Source: an uncultured Wohlfahrtiimonas sp. (GTDB lineage Bacteria > Pseudomonadota > Gammaproteobacteria > Cardiobacteriales > Wohlfahrtiimonadaceae). Taken from it: a DNA stretch of 64,000 nt. Below are positions 52,414 to 63,298 of this stretch, piece by piece. Under the pieces are notes generated by a model. It saw only the letters and a program-made list of their open reading frames with translations. It had not been told where the DNA came from and searched no databases. Made by a program: the position numbers and the translations under genes. How positions within the stretch are numbered: position 1 is the first letter of the stretch; each line of letters starts with the position of its first letter. Location of the stretch: the NCBI GenBank assembly GCA_947630895.1, contig CANRJJ010000001.1, positions 62,001 to 126,000 on the forward strand, written 5' to 3'.

Positions 52414-52528
52414 TGTTTCCTCCTTTATGATCTTTGTCAGATCTGTCCAATAAATATGTTACGGCTAAATAACACACGGAACTAATATAAACGAGCTTGA
52501 GTAACTTAGCAAAATTCTAGTGTTCAAA

Positions 52529-52558
52529 AAAAAAGCATCTAATAAAGATGCTTTTTTT
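52529..52558. terminator. Terminator hairpin downstream of rpmE
   Basis: AAAAAAGCATCT...AGATGCTTTTTT. Confidence 0.8.
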
Positions 52559-52565
52559 ATAAAAA

Positions 52566-52808
52566 TTAACGACCGTATTTTTTACGGAAGCGATCAACAC
52601 GACCTTCTGTATCAACGATGTTTTGTTTACCAGTGAAGAAAGGGTGTGATTGTGAAGAAACTTCGATTTTGTAAAGAGGGTATTCTTTACCATCTGTCCA
52701 AACAATAGTTTCTTTTGTAGAAATTGTTGAACGAGTTAAAACTGCGAAATCGCTTGAGCTGTCTTGGAAAACAACTGGGCGATAGTTAGGATGACCTTCT
52801 GCTTTCAT
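52566..52808 (-). CDS. rpmE2: 50S ribosomal protein L31, cysteine-free (type B/C-minus) form
   Basis: 80 aa; [28 protein letters not shown]...[30 protein letters not shown]; no cysteines. Confidence 0.95.
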   Translation of the reverse strand: MKAEGHPNYRPVVFQDSSSDFAVLTRSTISTKETIVWTDGKEYPLYKIEVSSQSHPFFTGKQNIVDTEGRVDRFRKKYGR

Positions 52809-52909
52809 AATAAAATCCAGTAAATAAGTAAAAATTAACGGCTAATAAAAAGCCTACTTAGTTGAAAATAGCACGATATTCTATCAAAAAGATATTTTTT
52901 GCGCAATAG

Positions 52910-54166
52910 TTAGCGCTTCATCGCGTCAAAAAATGCTTGATTTGTTTTCGTTTCTTTGAGTCGTTCTAGAACAAACTCCATTGATTGGATTTCATCCATA
53001 GGATATAAAATCTTACGAAGAATCCACATTTTTGCCAAATCATCTGGATCAGTTAAGAGTTCTTCTTTACGTGTACCAGAACGATTAATGTCAATTGCAG
53101 GGAAAATACGTTTTTCAGCAACTGAACGATCTAAATGAAGTTCAGAGTTACCTGTACCTTTAAACTCTTCATAAATCACTTCATCCATTTTAGAACCTGT
53201 TTCTACTAACGCTGTTGCGATAATAGTTAAGCTTCCACCATTTTCAATATTACGCGCAGCACCAAAGAAGCGTTTTGGACGATGTAATGCATTAGCATCC
53301 ACACCACCTGATAATACTTTACCTGATGATGGTACAACGGCATTGTAAGCACGTGCTAAACGAGTAATAGAGTCCAATAAGATAACTACGTCACGATTGT
53401 GCTCAACCATACGGCGAGCTTTCTCGATGACCATTTCAGCCACTTGAACATGGCGCACAGCTGGTTCATCAAATGTTGATGCGATAACATCACCACGAAC
53501 CAAGCGACGCATTTCTGTTACTTCTTCAGGACGCTCATCAATTAATAGTACGATTAAGTAACATTCAGGATGATTGGTTTCGATTGATTGTGCAATGTTC
53601 TGCAACATTACTGTTTTACCTGTTTTTGGTGGAGCAACGATTAAACTACGTTGACCTTTACCAATCGGTGAAACCATATCGATTAAACGAGCTGTGATGT
53701 CTTCGCTTGAGCCATTACCACGTTCCATTTTTAATAATGTATTTGGATGGATTGGGGTTAAGTTTTCAAATGCGACTTTGCGCACAGAATTTTCTAAAGG
53801 CTCATAGTTAATAGTGTCAACTTTTGCCAATGAGAAATATTTTTCATTATCTTTAGGTGGGCGAATTTTACCAGAAACAGTGTCACCTGTTCTTAAGTTG
53901 AACTTGCGAATTTGTGATGGGCTGATGTAAACATCATCAGGTCCAGCCATGTATGAGCTATCAACACCACGTAAAAAGCCATAGCCATCATTTAAAATTT
54001 CAAGTACGCCATCACCCGAGATGACTTCTCCATTTTTAGCATGCGCTTTTAAAATAGAGAAAATAAGATCATGCTTTTTAGCACGAGCTATGCCTTCTAA
54101 CTGCATTTCTTGAGCAATACGAATAAGCTCAGCAGCTGGCATTTGTTTCAATTCAGTTAAGTTCAT
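52910..54166 (-). CDS. rho: Transcription termination factor Rho
   Basis: 418 aa; [45 protein letters not shown]. Confidence 0.98.
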   Translation of the reverse strand: MNLTELKQMPAAELIRIAQEMQLEGIARAKKHDLIFSILKAHAKNGEVISGDGVLEILNDGYGFLRGVDSSYMAGPDDVYISPSQIRKFNLRTGDTVSGKIRPPKDNEKYFSLAKVDTINYEPLENSVRKVAFENLTPIHPNTLLKMERGNGSSEDITARLIDMVSPIGKGQRSLIVAPPKTGKTVMLQNIAQSIETNHPECYLIVLLIDERPEEVTEMRRLVRGDVIASTFDEPAVRHVQVAEMVIEKARRMVEHNRDVVILLDSITRLARAYNAVVPSSGKVLSGGVDANALHRPKRFFGAARNIENGGSLTIIATALVETGSKMDEVIYEEFKGTGNSELHLDRSVAEKRIFPAIDINRSGTRKEELLTDPDDLAKMWILRKILYPMDEIQSMEFVLERLKETKTNQAFFDAMKR

Positions 54167-54327
54167 AGATTAATTCTAGATTTAAGATAAAAGATAATAA
54201 ATATGACTTAGCCAAGCAATGTCAGCTAAGTAAAATAAATTAGATAATTAATTCAGTCGAAAGGTTGACTATATTTGTTTGTAACGCGGATTCTATAAGT
54301 TTTACATTGATTATGCAAATAATCTGG

Positions 54328-54987
54328 TCAAATTTGTTGGTTTTTTTTGCGATGATCCAACCAAGCTTTACCGATTTCATAGATCATAGGCAAAATAGAG
54401 ATGAAGATAATGCCCAATACTATTATAGAAAAATTATCTTTAATCCAAGGAATGTTACCAAAGATAAATCCTGCACCTAACATTGTGGTCATCCATAAGA
54501 GTGCGCCAAGCACATTATATGTCGCAAATGTTTTATAAGTCATTTTACTTGCACCTGCTACAAAGGGTGCAAATGTACGAACAATCGGTACAAAACGAGC
54601 AATAACAATGGTTTTACTGCCATATTTTTCATAGAAGCTATGAGTTTTTTCAAGGTATTTTAATTTAAAGATTTTGGCATCTTCTTTAAATACTTTGAGC
54701 CCGACATAATGTCCGATTTGATAATTTAAGGCATCGCCTAAAATCGCCGCAATTAATAATGTAAAAAATAATATATAAATATCTAATAATCCCATTGCTG
54801 CCAAAGCACCTGCAGCAAATAGTAAGGAATCGCCCGGCAAAATAGGTGTAACTACTAAACCTGTTTCACAAAAGATAATCGCGATTAATATTATATAAAT
54901 CCAAACGCCATATTGTTGCACTGCCATTTCTAAATATTTATCTAAATTTAGAAAGAGATCGATAAACTGCATAAAAACTTCATACAT
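54328..54987 (-). CDS. DedA family membrane protein
   Basis: 219 aa; FCETGLVVTPILPGDSLLFAAGALA, ARFVPIVRTFAPFVAGASKM. Confidence 0.9.
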   Translation of the reverse strand: MYEVFMQFIDLFLNLDKYLEMAVQQYGVWIYIILIAIIFCETGLVVTPILPGDSLLFAAGALAAMGLLDIYILFFTLLIAAILGDALNYQIGHYVGLKVFKEDAKIFKLKYLEKTHSFYEKYGSKTIVIARFVPIVRTFAPFVAGASKMTYKTFATYNVLGALLWMTTMLGAGFIFGNIPWIKDNFSIIVLGIIFISILPMIYEIGKAWLDHRKKNQQI

Positions 54988-54992
54988 AATAT

Positions 54993-55676
54993 TTATTTTT
55001 CCTGAATAAGCTGATGGTTATTTAAACGAAAACGTTGATCCATTTTGTCTGCTAATGTTAAATCGTGCGTCACCACAACTAATGCAGTGCCGATCTCTTC
55101 ATTGATTTCATACATTAAATCAAAGATAGAATGAGCATTTTCACTGTCTAAATTGCCTGTAGGTTCATCGGCCAATACAGCTAATGGCTTAGTCACTAAA
55201 GCGCGAGCAATCGCAACACGTTGGCGCTCACCGCCTGATAATGCAGATGGTTTATGACTTACTCTATGAGATAAACCTACGCGTTTTAGCATCTCTTCAG
55301 CACGACTTTGTGCTTCTTTAACGCTCATGCCGCCAATCACACAAGGAATGGCAACATTATCTAGTGCTGTGAATTCAGGTAATAAGTGATGAAATTGATA
55401 AATAAAACCTAAGTATTTATTGCGCCAAATGCCACGCTCTTTTTCAGAACCTTGGCTGAATGCTTTACCTTGTAACCACACTTCACCTTGTGTTGGTTTA
55501 TCTAGTCCTGACAATACATGAAGCAAAGTGCTCTTACCTGAGCCCGATGCACCAATGATGGCGATGCGATCTTTCGGTTGAATGGTGAAGTTAATGCCTG
55601 AAAATACTTTGACTTCATTTTTATTATCAAAATAAGATTTTGCTAAATTCTGAGTGGTTAAAATCGGATTATTCAT
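54993..55676 (-). CDS. lolD: Lipoprotein-releasing ABC transporter ATPase LolD
   Basis: 227 aa; GASGSGKSTLLHVLSGLDKPTQG, LSGGERQRVAIARALV. Confidence 0.93.
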   Translation of the reverse strand: MNNPILTTQNLAKSYFDNKNEVKVFSGINFTIQPKDRIAIIGASGSGKSTLLHVLSGLDKPTQGEVWLQGKAFSQGSEKERGIWRNKYLGFIYQFHHLLPEFTALDNVAIPCVIGGMSVKEAQSRAEEMLKRVGLSHRVSHKPSALSGGERQRVAIARALVTKPLAVLADEPTGNLDSENAHSIFDLMYEINEEIGTALVVVTHDLTLADKMDQRFRLNNHQLIQEK

Positions 55677-56922
55677 AACGTAAAGCCTCAGCAGGTTGAG
55701 TTTTGGCAGCTTTCCAAGCAGGGTATAACGTTGCCAAACTTGCTAATAAAAATGCCATTAAGGAGATCATAAAAATATCGTCCCAGCGAATAATGGTTGG
55801 AATATGAGAAAGAGGATAAACACTTGGCTCAAAAACTGTATATCCAAGGATGGATTCTAGCCAATGGATTATGTGATTCACATTTGTGCTGATGAGTAAT
55901 CCTAGCGCTGTACCGATTAAAACTCCCCAGAAACCAATAACAATGCCTTGTACCATAAAGATCATCATGATGGATTTTGGTGCTAATCCTAATGTGCGCA
56001 GAATGGCAATCTCGGAGCGTTTATCATTCACAACCATCACTAAAGTGGACACAACATTAAATACAGCAACGGCAATGATTAAACTCATAATGACAAAGAT
56101 GCTGCGTTTTTCTGTTTCAATCATATTGGCCAAAGTGGCAAATTGATCCACCCAACTGTAAATTAACACAGAGTTATCCTCAAGGTTATCCACAAGCTCC
56201 ATCGCTGTTGCTCGAGCAAAATTTAAATCTTGCAGTTTAATGCGAATGCCTTGAACTTGATTTTCAGGCACTTTAAAGACTTGATTTGCATTATTAATAT
56301 GAATGATTGCACTGTTGGCGTCATATTCATACATGCCGACATTAAAGATATCAACAACGGTAAATCCTTTCACTCTTGGAATCACAGCTTCTGAGTTATC
56401 AGCAACTTCAGGCGTGACTAAAGTGACATAATCACCGACTTCTGCATCTAATAATGCAGCCAAATCTTTACCTAAAATAATGCCTGATTCATCATCATTT
56501 AATGCATTAAAATCACTGATGATCTGTGAAACATTGGATTGATATTGGGGATCAACACCTTCAATGCGCACAGGACGCATTAATCCATTTGCACTCATTA
56601 AGCCTTCGCCATTCGTAAATGGAGCAGCAGATAATACATTTGGATGATCGCTTGTTTTGTTATAGATGGCTTGCCAGTCGTCAAAGTGGCCAGCATCAGG
56701 GCGTTTTACAATTTTCAAATCATAAGCAACAGATTGGCTTACTTCTTGAATGCCTTGTTGGAAACCATTCATTACAGATAACACAACAATAATTGCCGTT
56801 AACCCTAATGCAATACCACCAATCGAAATGAAAGAAATGAATGAGATAAAATTATTTTTTCGTTCAGCTGCGGTATAGCGTAAACCAATGGATAAACTTA
56901 AAGGTTTAAATAACTTAATCAT
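55669..56922 (-). CDS. Lipoprotein-releasing ABC transporter permease (LolC/LolE family)
   Basis: MIKLFKPLSLSIGLRYTAAERKNNFISFISFISIGGIALGLTAIIVVLSVMNGFQ; start reset to 56922. Confidence 0.9.
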   Translation of the reverse strand: MIKLFKPLSLSIGLRYTAAERKNNFISFISFISIGGIALGLTAIIVVLSVMNGFQQGIQEVSQSVAYDLKIVKRPDAGHFDDWQAIYNKTSDHPNVLSAAPFTNGEGLMSANGLMRPVRIEGVDPQYQSNVSQIISDFNALNDDESGIILGKDLAALLDAEVGDYVTLVTPEVADNSEAVIPRVKGFTVVDIFNVGMYEYDANSAIIHINNANQVFKVPENQVQGIRIKLQDLNFARATAMELVDNLEDNSVLIYSWVDQFATLANMIETEKRSIFVIMSLIIAVAVFNVVSTLVMVVNDKRSEIAILRTLGLAPKSIMMIFMVQGIVIGFWGVLIGTALGLLISTNVNHIIHWLESILGYTVFEPSVYPLSHIPTIIRWDDIFMISLMAFLLASLATLYPAWKAAKTQPAEALRYE

Positions 56923-58177
56923 AGCGAAGTGCCTCCGCTGGTTGAGTTTGAGATGCTTTCCAAGCAGGGTAGAGCGTTGCAACGCTTGCTAAAGCAAATG
57001 AGATTAAGGCAATCACATAAATATCACTCCAAACGATAATGGATGGAATTTCCATGACTTGGAATGCATTACCAACATTTGTGCCGAGTAAACCTTCGAT
57101 AAAGTTAATGATTGGATTAACATTTGAGGCGATTAATAATCCCAATAATATGCCAAGGATTGCACCAAAGAATCCGATGATAATGCCTTGTACCATGAAA
57201 ATTGCCATGATCTGAGCTGGTGACATTCCCAACGTTCTCAATATGGCGATTTCAGGGCGCTTTTCTGTCACAACCATCACCAATGTGGAAACAACATTAA
57301 ATACAGCAACCGCCACAATTAGGCTCATGATGGTAAACATGGTGAGTTTTTCAATCTCGATCATTTTAAAGAGAGTTTTGAATTCCTCTATCCATGTGGT
57401 TGTTTGATAATCATTGCCTAATATTGCTTGAACTTGATCAGCAGTTTCACGAGCTAAGAAAGGATCTTCTAATTTAACGCGGAAGCCTGAAACATCATTT
57501 TTAGGAATTTGGTAAATGCGTGCGCTGTCTTTGTAGTTCAGAATAGAAACCACAGAATCATATTCGTATTGCCCTAAGCTAAAGATTCCTGCGACTTTTA
57601 AACGCTTCATACGAGGAATTGCACCCGCTGCAGTTACTTGAATTTTAGGCGTAATCAAAGTGACATAATCACCAACACTTACGCCTAAATTAACCGCAAG
57701 GTCATAACCCAAAATCGTGCCAAACTCACCTTCAGGTAAAATAGAGAAATCATCCGCAGAGATAAAATCAGCAGTAATATTATTGGCAATGCTTGACACA
57801 TTTGATTCATATTCAGGATCAATGCCTTGCACTTTTGTAGGGGCAAATCGCCCATTGGCAGCGATTAAACCCTCTCCATTATTAAATGGTGCGGCTGCAA
57901 TAATATTAGGAATGGCAGAAATTTCTTGGTAGCTATCCTTCCAGTTATCAACATAACCTTGTAGATTGCTACTGCGAATGGAAACATCATACGCCATGGC
58001 AAGATTGTGTTCTTTCACCTGTTTTTGAAAGCCATTCATCACAGATAGAACCACGATCATGGTCATCATTCCAAGGGCGATTCCACCAATGGATATGAAT
58101 GAGATGAAGGAGATAAAGTTTTTCCGTTTGGCTCTTGTGTAGCGTAAGCCAATAGAAAGCGTTAAAGGACGAAACAT
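56915..58177 (-). CDS. Lipoprotein-releasing ABC transporter permease (LolC/LolE family), paralog of the next gene
   Basis: 420 aa; MFRPLTLSIGLRYTRAKRKNFISFISFISIGGIALGMMTMIVVLSVMNGFQ. Confidence 0.9.
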   Translation of the reverse strand: MFRPLTLSIGLRYTRAKRKNFISFISFISIGGIALGMMTMIVVLSVMNGFQKQVKEHNLAMAYDVSIRSSNLQGYVDNWKDSYQEISAIPNIIAAAPFNNGEGLIAANGRFAPTKVQGIDPEYESNVSSIANNITADFISADDFSILPEGEFGTILGYDLAVNLGVSVGDYVTLITPKIQVTAAGAIPRMKRLKVAGIFSLGQYEYDSVVSILNYKDSARIYQIPKNDVSGFRVKLEDPFLARETADQVQAILGNDYQTTTWIEEFKTLFKMIEIEKLTMFTIMSLIVAVAVFNVVSTLVMVVTEKRPEIAILRTLGMSPAQIMAIFMVQGIIIGFFGAILGILLGLLIASNVNPIINFIEGLLGTNVGNAFQVMEIPSIIVWSDIYVIALISFALASVATLYPAWKASQTQPAEALRYD

Positions 58178-58759
58178 TTAGTTTTCCTCGGTTGAATTAA
58201 ATGATATTCCCATTTGTTCAGCAGTTTTTTCAAGGTTTTCGAGCTCAATTAATGGCGGTAGCTCACTCAATTGTTTAAGATTAAAGTCATCTAAAAATTG
58301 TTTGGTTGTGCCATATAAATTCGGTCTTCCTGGCACTTCACGCTGACCCAAAACTTTAATCCATTCACGTTCTTGAAGCGTTTTCATGATATTTGTGCTC
58401 ACAGAAACACCTCGAATTTCTTCAATATCACCGCGGCTAATCGGTTGGCGGTAAGCAATTAACGCCAATGTTTCCATTAATGCACGGCTGTAGCGCTGAG
58501 GCTTTTCATCGTACAAACGAGAAATCCATTGAGAATATCGCTGTGGCACTTGAATGCGCCAACCAGAAGCAACTTCAACAAGCTCAACACCACGGCCATC
58601 CAATTTGTATTTTAAAATTTGCAGCGCTTCTTTGATATCTTCTGCTGTTGGTTGTTCATGAATATCAAACAATGCCTGAATATCGCTGATTTTTAGTGGT
58701 GCTTGTGCTGCGCTTAAAATGGCTTCAAGCAAAATATTTAAAGGAGGTAAAGCATTCAT
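58178..58759 (-). CDS. scpB: Segregation and condensation protein ScpB
   Basis: 193 aa; ILEAILSAAQAPLKI, ALMETLALIAYRQPISRGDIEEIRGVSVSTNIMKTL. Confidence 0.92.
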   Translation of the reverse strand: MNALPPLNILLEAILSAAQAPLKISDIQALFDIHEQPTAEDIKEALQILKYKLDGRGVELVEVASGWRIQVPQRYSQWISRLYDEKPQRYSRALMETLALIAYRQPISRGDIEEIRGVSVSTNIMKTLQEREWIKVLGQREVPGRPNLYGTTKQFLDDFNLKQLSELPPLIELENLEKTAEQMGISFNSTEEN

Positions 58760-59787
58760 TATTTAATCTCTGCACTTAAAGGAAGAAGTCGTTTGCCTGC
58801 AAAAGCGAAAGCAGTACGCATGATGGCATTCCAAGGATTTTCCTTGAGTTGTCCTTTAGTTGCCATGTCTATTTGTACAACCATGCTCATTAAGTTTTGT
58901 AGACGCTTAGGATTCATTCTGTTTAAGGCGATTCTGTACATCGGTTTTTGATTTTGCCAAACATCATTCAATGCCATTTCAATAGTGGCACCAGATTCAA
59001 TTTTGGCATACATACGATTTAAAGTGGCAATCTCTTTTTGTAATACCCAATTCACTAAAGTTGGTGGATCACCTTCAGTGCGCAGGCTTTGCACGATTCT
59101 ATAAATACGCGAAATATCACCTGTTAATAATGCTGAACTTAGATCAAATGCAACGAATGTAGAGTTTTCTGAGCTTAACTCAGCGATCATTTCAGGAGAA
59201 ATGATTTGATGACCATATAAAAATGAAAGCTGTGTTAACAGTTGCTCAATCGCCAAAAAGTTACCTTCATTGTGCGCAGCCATAAATGTGACGGCTTCAT
59301 TTGAGAGATTAACTTGTAATTCTTGCGCTCTATTTTTAATCCACGCAGGTAATTTTGTATGATCGGGTGGATAGATAACAATCAGGCAACCATTTCTTTC
59401 CACCATCGAAAGCGCTTTGTTTTTAAGTGTATTGTTATCCACTTTCGGCATAGTGATGAGATAGAAAAGATCAGGATTGGTTTTATCCAAGCATTCATGC
59501 AATGCTTTAAATGCTTTAGCATCAGGTTTATTGGTGAATTTTAATTGAATGAGTTTTTGAGTTGAGAATAAAGAGAGGCTTTGGCTTGTATTAATGATAT
59601 TTGACCAATCAAATTTATTGTCTACATCAAAAGATTCACGTTCATATTCACCCGATTGCATAACTGCATCTTTAATTTTTTGCTCTGTATTCAGCATTAA
59701 AGAGGGCTCATCACCCGTAATGACGCAGTAGGGTAACTTAACTATTTTAGATAATTCTTTTGTAACAAAATCTTGAGCAATCCGCAT
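58759..59787 (-). CDS. holA: DNA polymerase III subunit delta
   Basis: 342 aa; VITGDEPSLMLNTEQKIKDAV, EGNFLAIEQLLTQLSFLYG. Confidence 0.88.
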   Translation of the reverse strand: MRIAQDFVTKELSKIVKLPYCVITGDEPSLMLNTEQKIKDAVMQSGEYERESFDVDNKFDWSNIINTSQSLSLFSTQKLIQLKFTNKPDAKAFKALHECLDKTNPDLFYLITMPKVDNNTLKNKALSMVERNGCLIVIYPPDHTKLPAWIKNRAQELQVNLSNEAVTFMAAHNEGNFLAIEQLLTQLSFLYGHQIISPEMIAELSSENSTFVAFDLSSALLTGDISRIYRIVQSLRTEGDPPTLVNWVLQKEIATLNRMYAKIESGATIEMALNDVWQNQKPMYRIALNRMNPKRLQNLMSMVVQIDMATKGQLKENPWNAIMRTAFAFAGKRLLPLSAEIK

Positions 59788-59810
59788 AATTTTCCATTCT
59801 AACTATAAAG

Positions 59811-59835
59811 AAAAACCCTCTTGAAGAGGGTTTTT
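59811..59835. terminator. Terminator between secB and holA
   Basis: AAAAACCCTC-ttgaa-GAGGGTTTTT. Confidence 0.85.
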
Positions 59836-59852
59836 ACGGAATGCATATTATA

Positions 59853-60311
59853 TTATGCATTACCTTCAGTTTGCATTTGTTCTAAACGCTGTGCGTATAG
59901 AAGATCAAAGTTTACAGGTGCCAATGTTAATGGTGGGAAACCTGCTTTTAAGATCATTGCATCTAATGTTTCACGTGCATAAGGGAATAAAATGTTAGGG
60001 CAGAAAGCACCTTCCATATGTCCGCGTTGTTCGTCATTAAAGCCTTCAATTGTGAAGATGCCCGCTTGTTCGATTTCAATGAGGTATAAAACTTCTTCAC
60101 CAACTTTAGCAGTTACAGTCAAACGCAAAGCAACTTCAGTAATACCATCTTCTACTTGAGCTGCAATGTTTGCCAACTGTACAGAGATTTCAGGTGCAGT
60201 TTCATTTTTGAAACATGCAGGTGCATTTGGAACTTCCACAGAGATATTTTTATTGTATAGCTTGTGAATATTGAAAACTGGACCTGTTTCAGCTGCTGTA
60301 TTTTCAGACAT
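59853..60311 (-). CDS. secB: Protein-export chaperone SecB
   Basis: 152 aa; FNIHKLYNKNISVEVPNAP, CPNILFPYARETLDAMILKAGFPPLTLAPVNFD. Confidence 0.96.
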   Translation of the reverse strand: MSENTAAETGPVFNIHKLYNKNISVEVPNAPACFKNETAPEISVQLANIAAQVEDGITEVALRLTVTAKVGEEVLYLIEIEQAGIFTIEGFNDEQRGHMEGAFCPNILFPYARETLDAMILKAGFPPLTLAPVNFDLLYAQRLEQMQTEGNA

Positions 60312-60351
60312 AGTGTTTCCTTATTAATATAATGTGTAACAGTGAATAAAA

Positions 60352-60609
60352 TTATTTGTTCAACAATGGATCAAGGCCGCCTTTTGCTTCTAAAGCAAAA
60401 AGATCGTCACATCCACCAACGTGAGTTTCACCAATAAAAATTTGTGGAACAGTGTCTCTACCTGAACGAGCTTTGCTTTCTTCCCAATATTTTGCATTTT
60501 GGTTTACGTCATAAATTTCAACTTCTACGCCTTTTTTCTTTAAAAGATCTAATGCGCGTTTGCAATATGGGCAAGAAGGTAAGTAATACATTTCAACTGA
60601 CATAATCAA
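60352..60609 (-). CDS. grxC: Glutaredoxin 3
   Basis: 85 aa; YYLPSCPYCKRALDLLKKKG, TVPQIFIGETHVGGCDDL. Confidence 0.95.
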   Translation of the reverse strand: MIMSVEMYYLPSCPYCKRALDLLKKKGVEVEIYDVNQNAKYWEESKARSGRDTVPQIFIGETHVGGCDDLFALEAKGGLDPLLNK

Positions 60610-60612
60610 CTC

Positions 60613-61074
60613 CTATTTCTTTGAAGATTCAACTGGTAAATTTGTTTGTAACCATGAGTTTAAGCCACCTTGTAATGAGAAAATGCTTAAATTCGGGTGT
60701 TCTTGGCGTAGTTTTTCAACAGTTTCAATTGAGCGCGTACCTGTATCACAATACAGTACGATAACTTTGTTCTTAAAACGAGCACCATCCACAATTTTTG
60801 TAGACAATTGGTCAGCAGTAATATGAACAGCACTTGGAATGTGAGAACGTTTAAATGTGTCTGCATCGCGAATATCTACGAAAACCGCTTCATCATTATT
60901 AGATAGTTGTAAAGCTTTGGCTGATGAGATAACGAATGCTTTGTGTTTGATTGTTTTAATCTCATTTAAAATGATGAGAATGAATACGACAGTGATGCCT
61001 GCAAACCACATCCATTCAGCACGAAAAAAATCCATAAAAGTCATAGTGATTATATATCCCTTGAGATCATACAA
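60613..61074 (-). CDS. Rhodanese-like domain protein (YibN-like)
   Basis: N-terminal TM, VFVDIRDADTFKRSHIPSAVHI, VLYCDTGTRS; yibN-grxC-secB order. Confidence 0.85.
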   Translation of the reverse strand: MYDLKGYIITMTFMDFFRAEWMWFAGITVVFILIILNEIKTIKHKAFVISSAKALQLSNNDEAVFVDIRDADTFKRSHIPSAVHITADQLSTKIVDGARFKNKVIVLYCDTGTRSIETVEKLRQEHPNLSIFSLQGGLNSWLQTNLPVESSKK

Positions 61075-61163
61075 AAATCGTAAAACGGCTATTCTAACAG
61101 TAAACTATAGATAATTACTAAAATCTTTAGTTCATATTTACGTGAGAATAACCGTTTTTTAGA

Positions 61164-62351
61164 TTATTTAAAATAGCTTGGATATTGTTCTACAACATTG
61201 ACTAATAATTGTAGTCCGTACAGCATACTGTCTTCATCGATGCCGAATTTAGGATGATGATGTGGATAATCAAAACCAAGATCAGCATTGCCACCGCCCA
61301 AGAAAACAAAAGTGGATGGAACAATTTTAGAAAACTCACTAAAGTCTTCACCGCCGAGCATACATTTATCAGCGATGACAGTCGCATTCTCAACTTGATT
61401 CGCGATTGCTCGTACGAATGCTGTTTTTTCAGTATTATTTTGAATAGCGCCATAACCTAAAATGTAGTCAATTTCACAAGTTGCACCATAATCTTCACAA
61501 GTAGAATTGACCATTTTGATGATGGTATTTTTGAATAGATGACGCATCTCTTCTGTAGAAGAGCGAACGCTACCCCCTAAATAACAGATATCAGGAATGA
61601 CATTAATGGCTGCTTTTTTACCTGCATCAAAGTAAGTATTGCTGATTACACCTGCTTCTTGCGGGGAAATCATGCGAGAAACGATCGTTTGTAGTTTTTG
61701 CACAATAATACTACCAACAATCACAGGATCAATCGTGACATCAGGTTGTGAAGCGTGTCCGCCTTTACCTTGAATTTTAATGGTATAAGCATCGGTATTC
61801 GAGCTAGCAGGACCATCTTTGATATCAATCACACCAAATGGCAGAGTCGACCAAATATGTTGCCCGTAAATGAAATCTAAATGGTTAAATAAACCTGTTT
61901 TAACGAGTTCTTGCGCGCCACCAGGCAAAACTTCTTCTGCGTGTTGGAATATCGCCCAAACTTCTCCCGTTAATTCATCAAAATGATCATCAAAATAATG
62001 ACAAGCAGCCATCAGCATTGCAGTATGAATATCATGCCCACAAGCGTGCATCACACCTTTATTTTGAGATTTAAATTCAAGATCATCACGCTCTTCTAAA
62101 ATGGCTAAAGCATCAATGTCTGCACGTAAGCCAATTTTAGGGCCAGCTTTTCCTGTCACAAATTTCACTAGTACACTCGTGCCAACAGGGCGACTAACCT
62201 CAACATGTTTGAGTTTGCTCATCTGATCAAAAATGTATTGGCTAGTTTCAAATTCCTGAAATGATAATTCAGGATGTGCGTGCAAATAACGACGATATTC
62301 TAATAATTGTGGCTGATATGCTTCGAGTACATCTCTATGAATAATTTCCAT
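61164..62351 (-). CDS. M20 family amidohydrolase (hippurate hydrolase-like)
   Basis: 395 aa; RRYLHAHPELSFQE, MHACGHDIHTAMLM, MLGGEDFSEF. Confidence 0.9.
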   Translation of the reverse strand: MEIIHRDVLEAYQPQLLEYRRYLHAHPELSFQEFETSQYIFDQMSKLKHVEVSRPVGTSVLVKFVTGKAGPKIGLRADIDALAILEERDDLEFKSQNKGVMHACGHDIHTAMLMAACHYFDDHFDELTGEVWAIFQHAEEVLPGGAQELVKTGLFNHLDFIYGQHIWSTLPFGVIDIKDGPASSNTDAYTIKIQGKGGHASQPDVTIDPVIVGSIIVQKLQTIVSRMISPQEAGVISNTYFDAGKKAAINVIPDICYLGGSVRSSTEEMRHLFKNTIIKMVNSTCEDYGATCEIDYILGYGAIQNNTEKTAFVRAIANQVENATVIADKCMLGGEDFSEFSKIVPSTFVFLGGGNADLGFDYPHHHPKFGIDEDSMLYGLQLLVNVVEQYPSYFK

Positions 62352-62446
62352 TGTAAAATCCTTATTAACTATATTTAATACTTAACATATATCTTTAGCA
62401 TATTTTTATGTTTTCTCTAAAAATTATGATGTTTATTCTAAAAGTA

Positions 62447-63298
62447 TTATCTCTTTTTCAATACAATCAATAAGCCAGCAGCGATGATAATGGCAGCGCC
62501 AAACCATCCCCAAAAGCCTAATGTTTCGCCCCAAAAATAATGAGAGATAATCGAGCCAAATACAGCATTGAGATAATAAAAAGGTGCAAGAATAGATGCA
62601 TCAGTCATTTGATTGGCTTTCGTCACCCACATTTGTCCGAAAGAACCAAATATGCCCATGAGTAAAACGATGAGCCATATTCTGTAATCGCTTGGAAAAG
62701 TGAATCCTGTAAATAATCCGATGATTAGGGAGAAAACAACGCCAGTGAGCGAGAAGTAAAAAACAATTTCAGAGCCGCTGGCGAGTGTACCGATGCGCTT
62801 GATCGCCACCATTGCCATAGCGACAAATACACCTGCCAAAATCGGTAAGAATGAATACAGTGAGAAATGAGGTTTATCAACGCCTGCTAAAATCCAAGTA
62901 CCAATGATTGAAAGGATAAAACTAGGGATTAAAACCCAAGAGAGCTTTTCTTTTAGCCAAATCGCCGCCAGAACAGGTACGAATAATGGTGTTAATGAGC
63001 GCAAAACCGTCGCATCTGATAAGGGTAATAATGCCAAAGATAGAATGATTAATACCATGCTGATTTGGCCAGAAAGAGAACGCATAGCATGTAATGGCAA
63101 ACGTTTTAATGAGTTTTTAAACTCTCCTGTGCTGAAAAATACAGGCGCAACCCAAGCCAATGTAATTAAGTTTCTAAATAAGATTGTCGTCGCTGTGGAA
63201 ATTTCACCGCTTAACCATTTTATCGAGCTATCCATCCCTGCAAATGCGAGCTGAGAAAGTACAACAAACATTATTCCGATCAATGCATTTTTGTTCAT
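62447..63298 (-). CDS. DMT family (EamA) transporter
   Basis: 283 aa, ~10 TM segments, two EamA repeats. Confidence 0.85.
   Translation of the reverse strand: MNKNALIGIMFVVLSQLAFAGMDSSIKWLSGEISTATTILFRNLITLAWVAPVFFSTGEFKNSLKRLPLHAMRSLSGQISMVLIILSLALLPLSDATVLRSLTPLFVPVLAAIWLKEKLSWVLIPSFILSIIGTWILAGVDKPHFSLYSFLPILAGVFVAMAMVAIKRIGTLASGSEIVFYFSLTGVVFSLIIGLFTGFTFPSDYRIWLIVLLMGIFGSFGQMWVTKANQMTDASILAPFYYLNAVFGSIISHYFWGETLGFWGWFGAAIIIAAGLLIVLKKR

Noticed and set aside
59967-59982. TGTTTCACGTGCATAA in secB as a fifth parS
   Set aside because: Only the left half matches; three mismatches in the right half, inside coding sequence.
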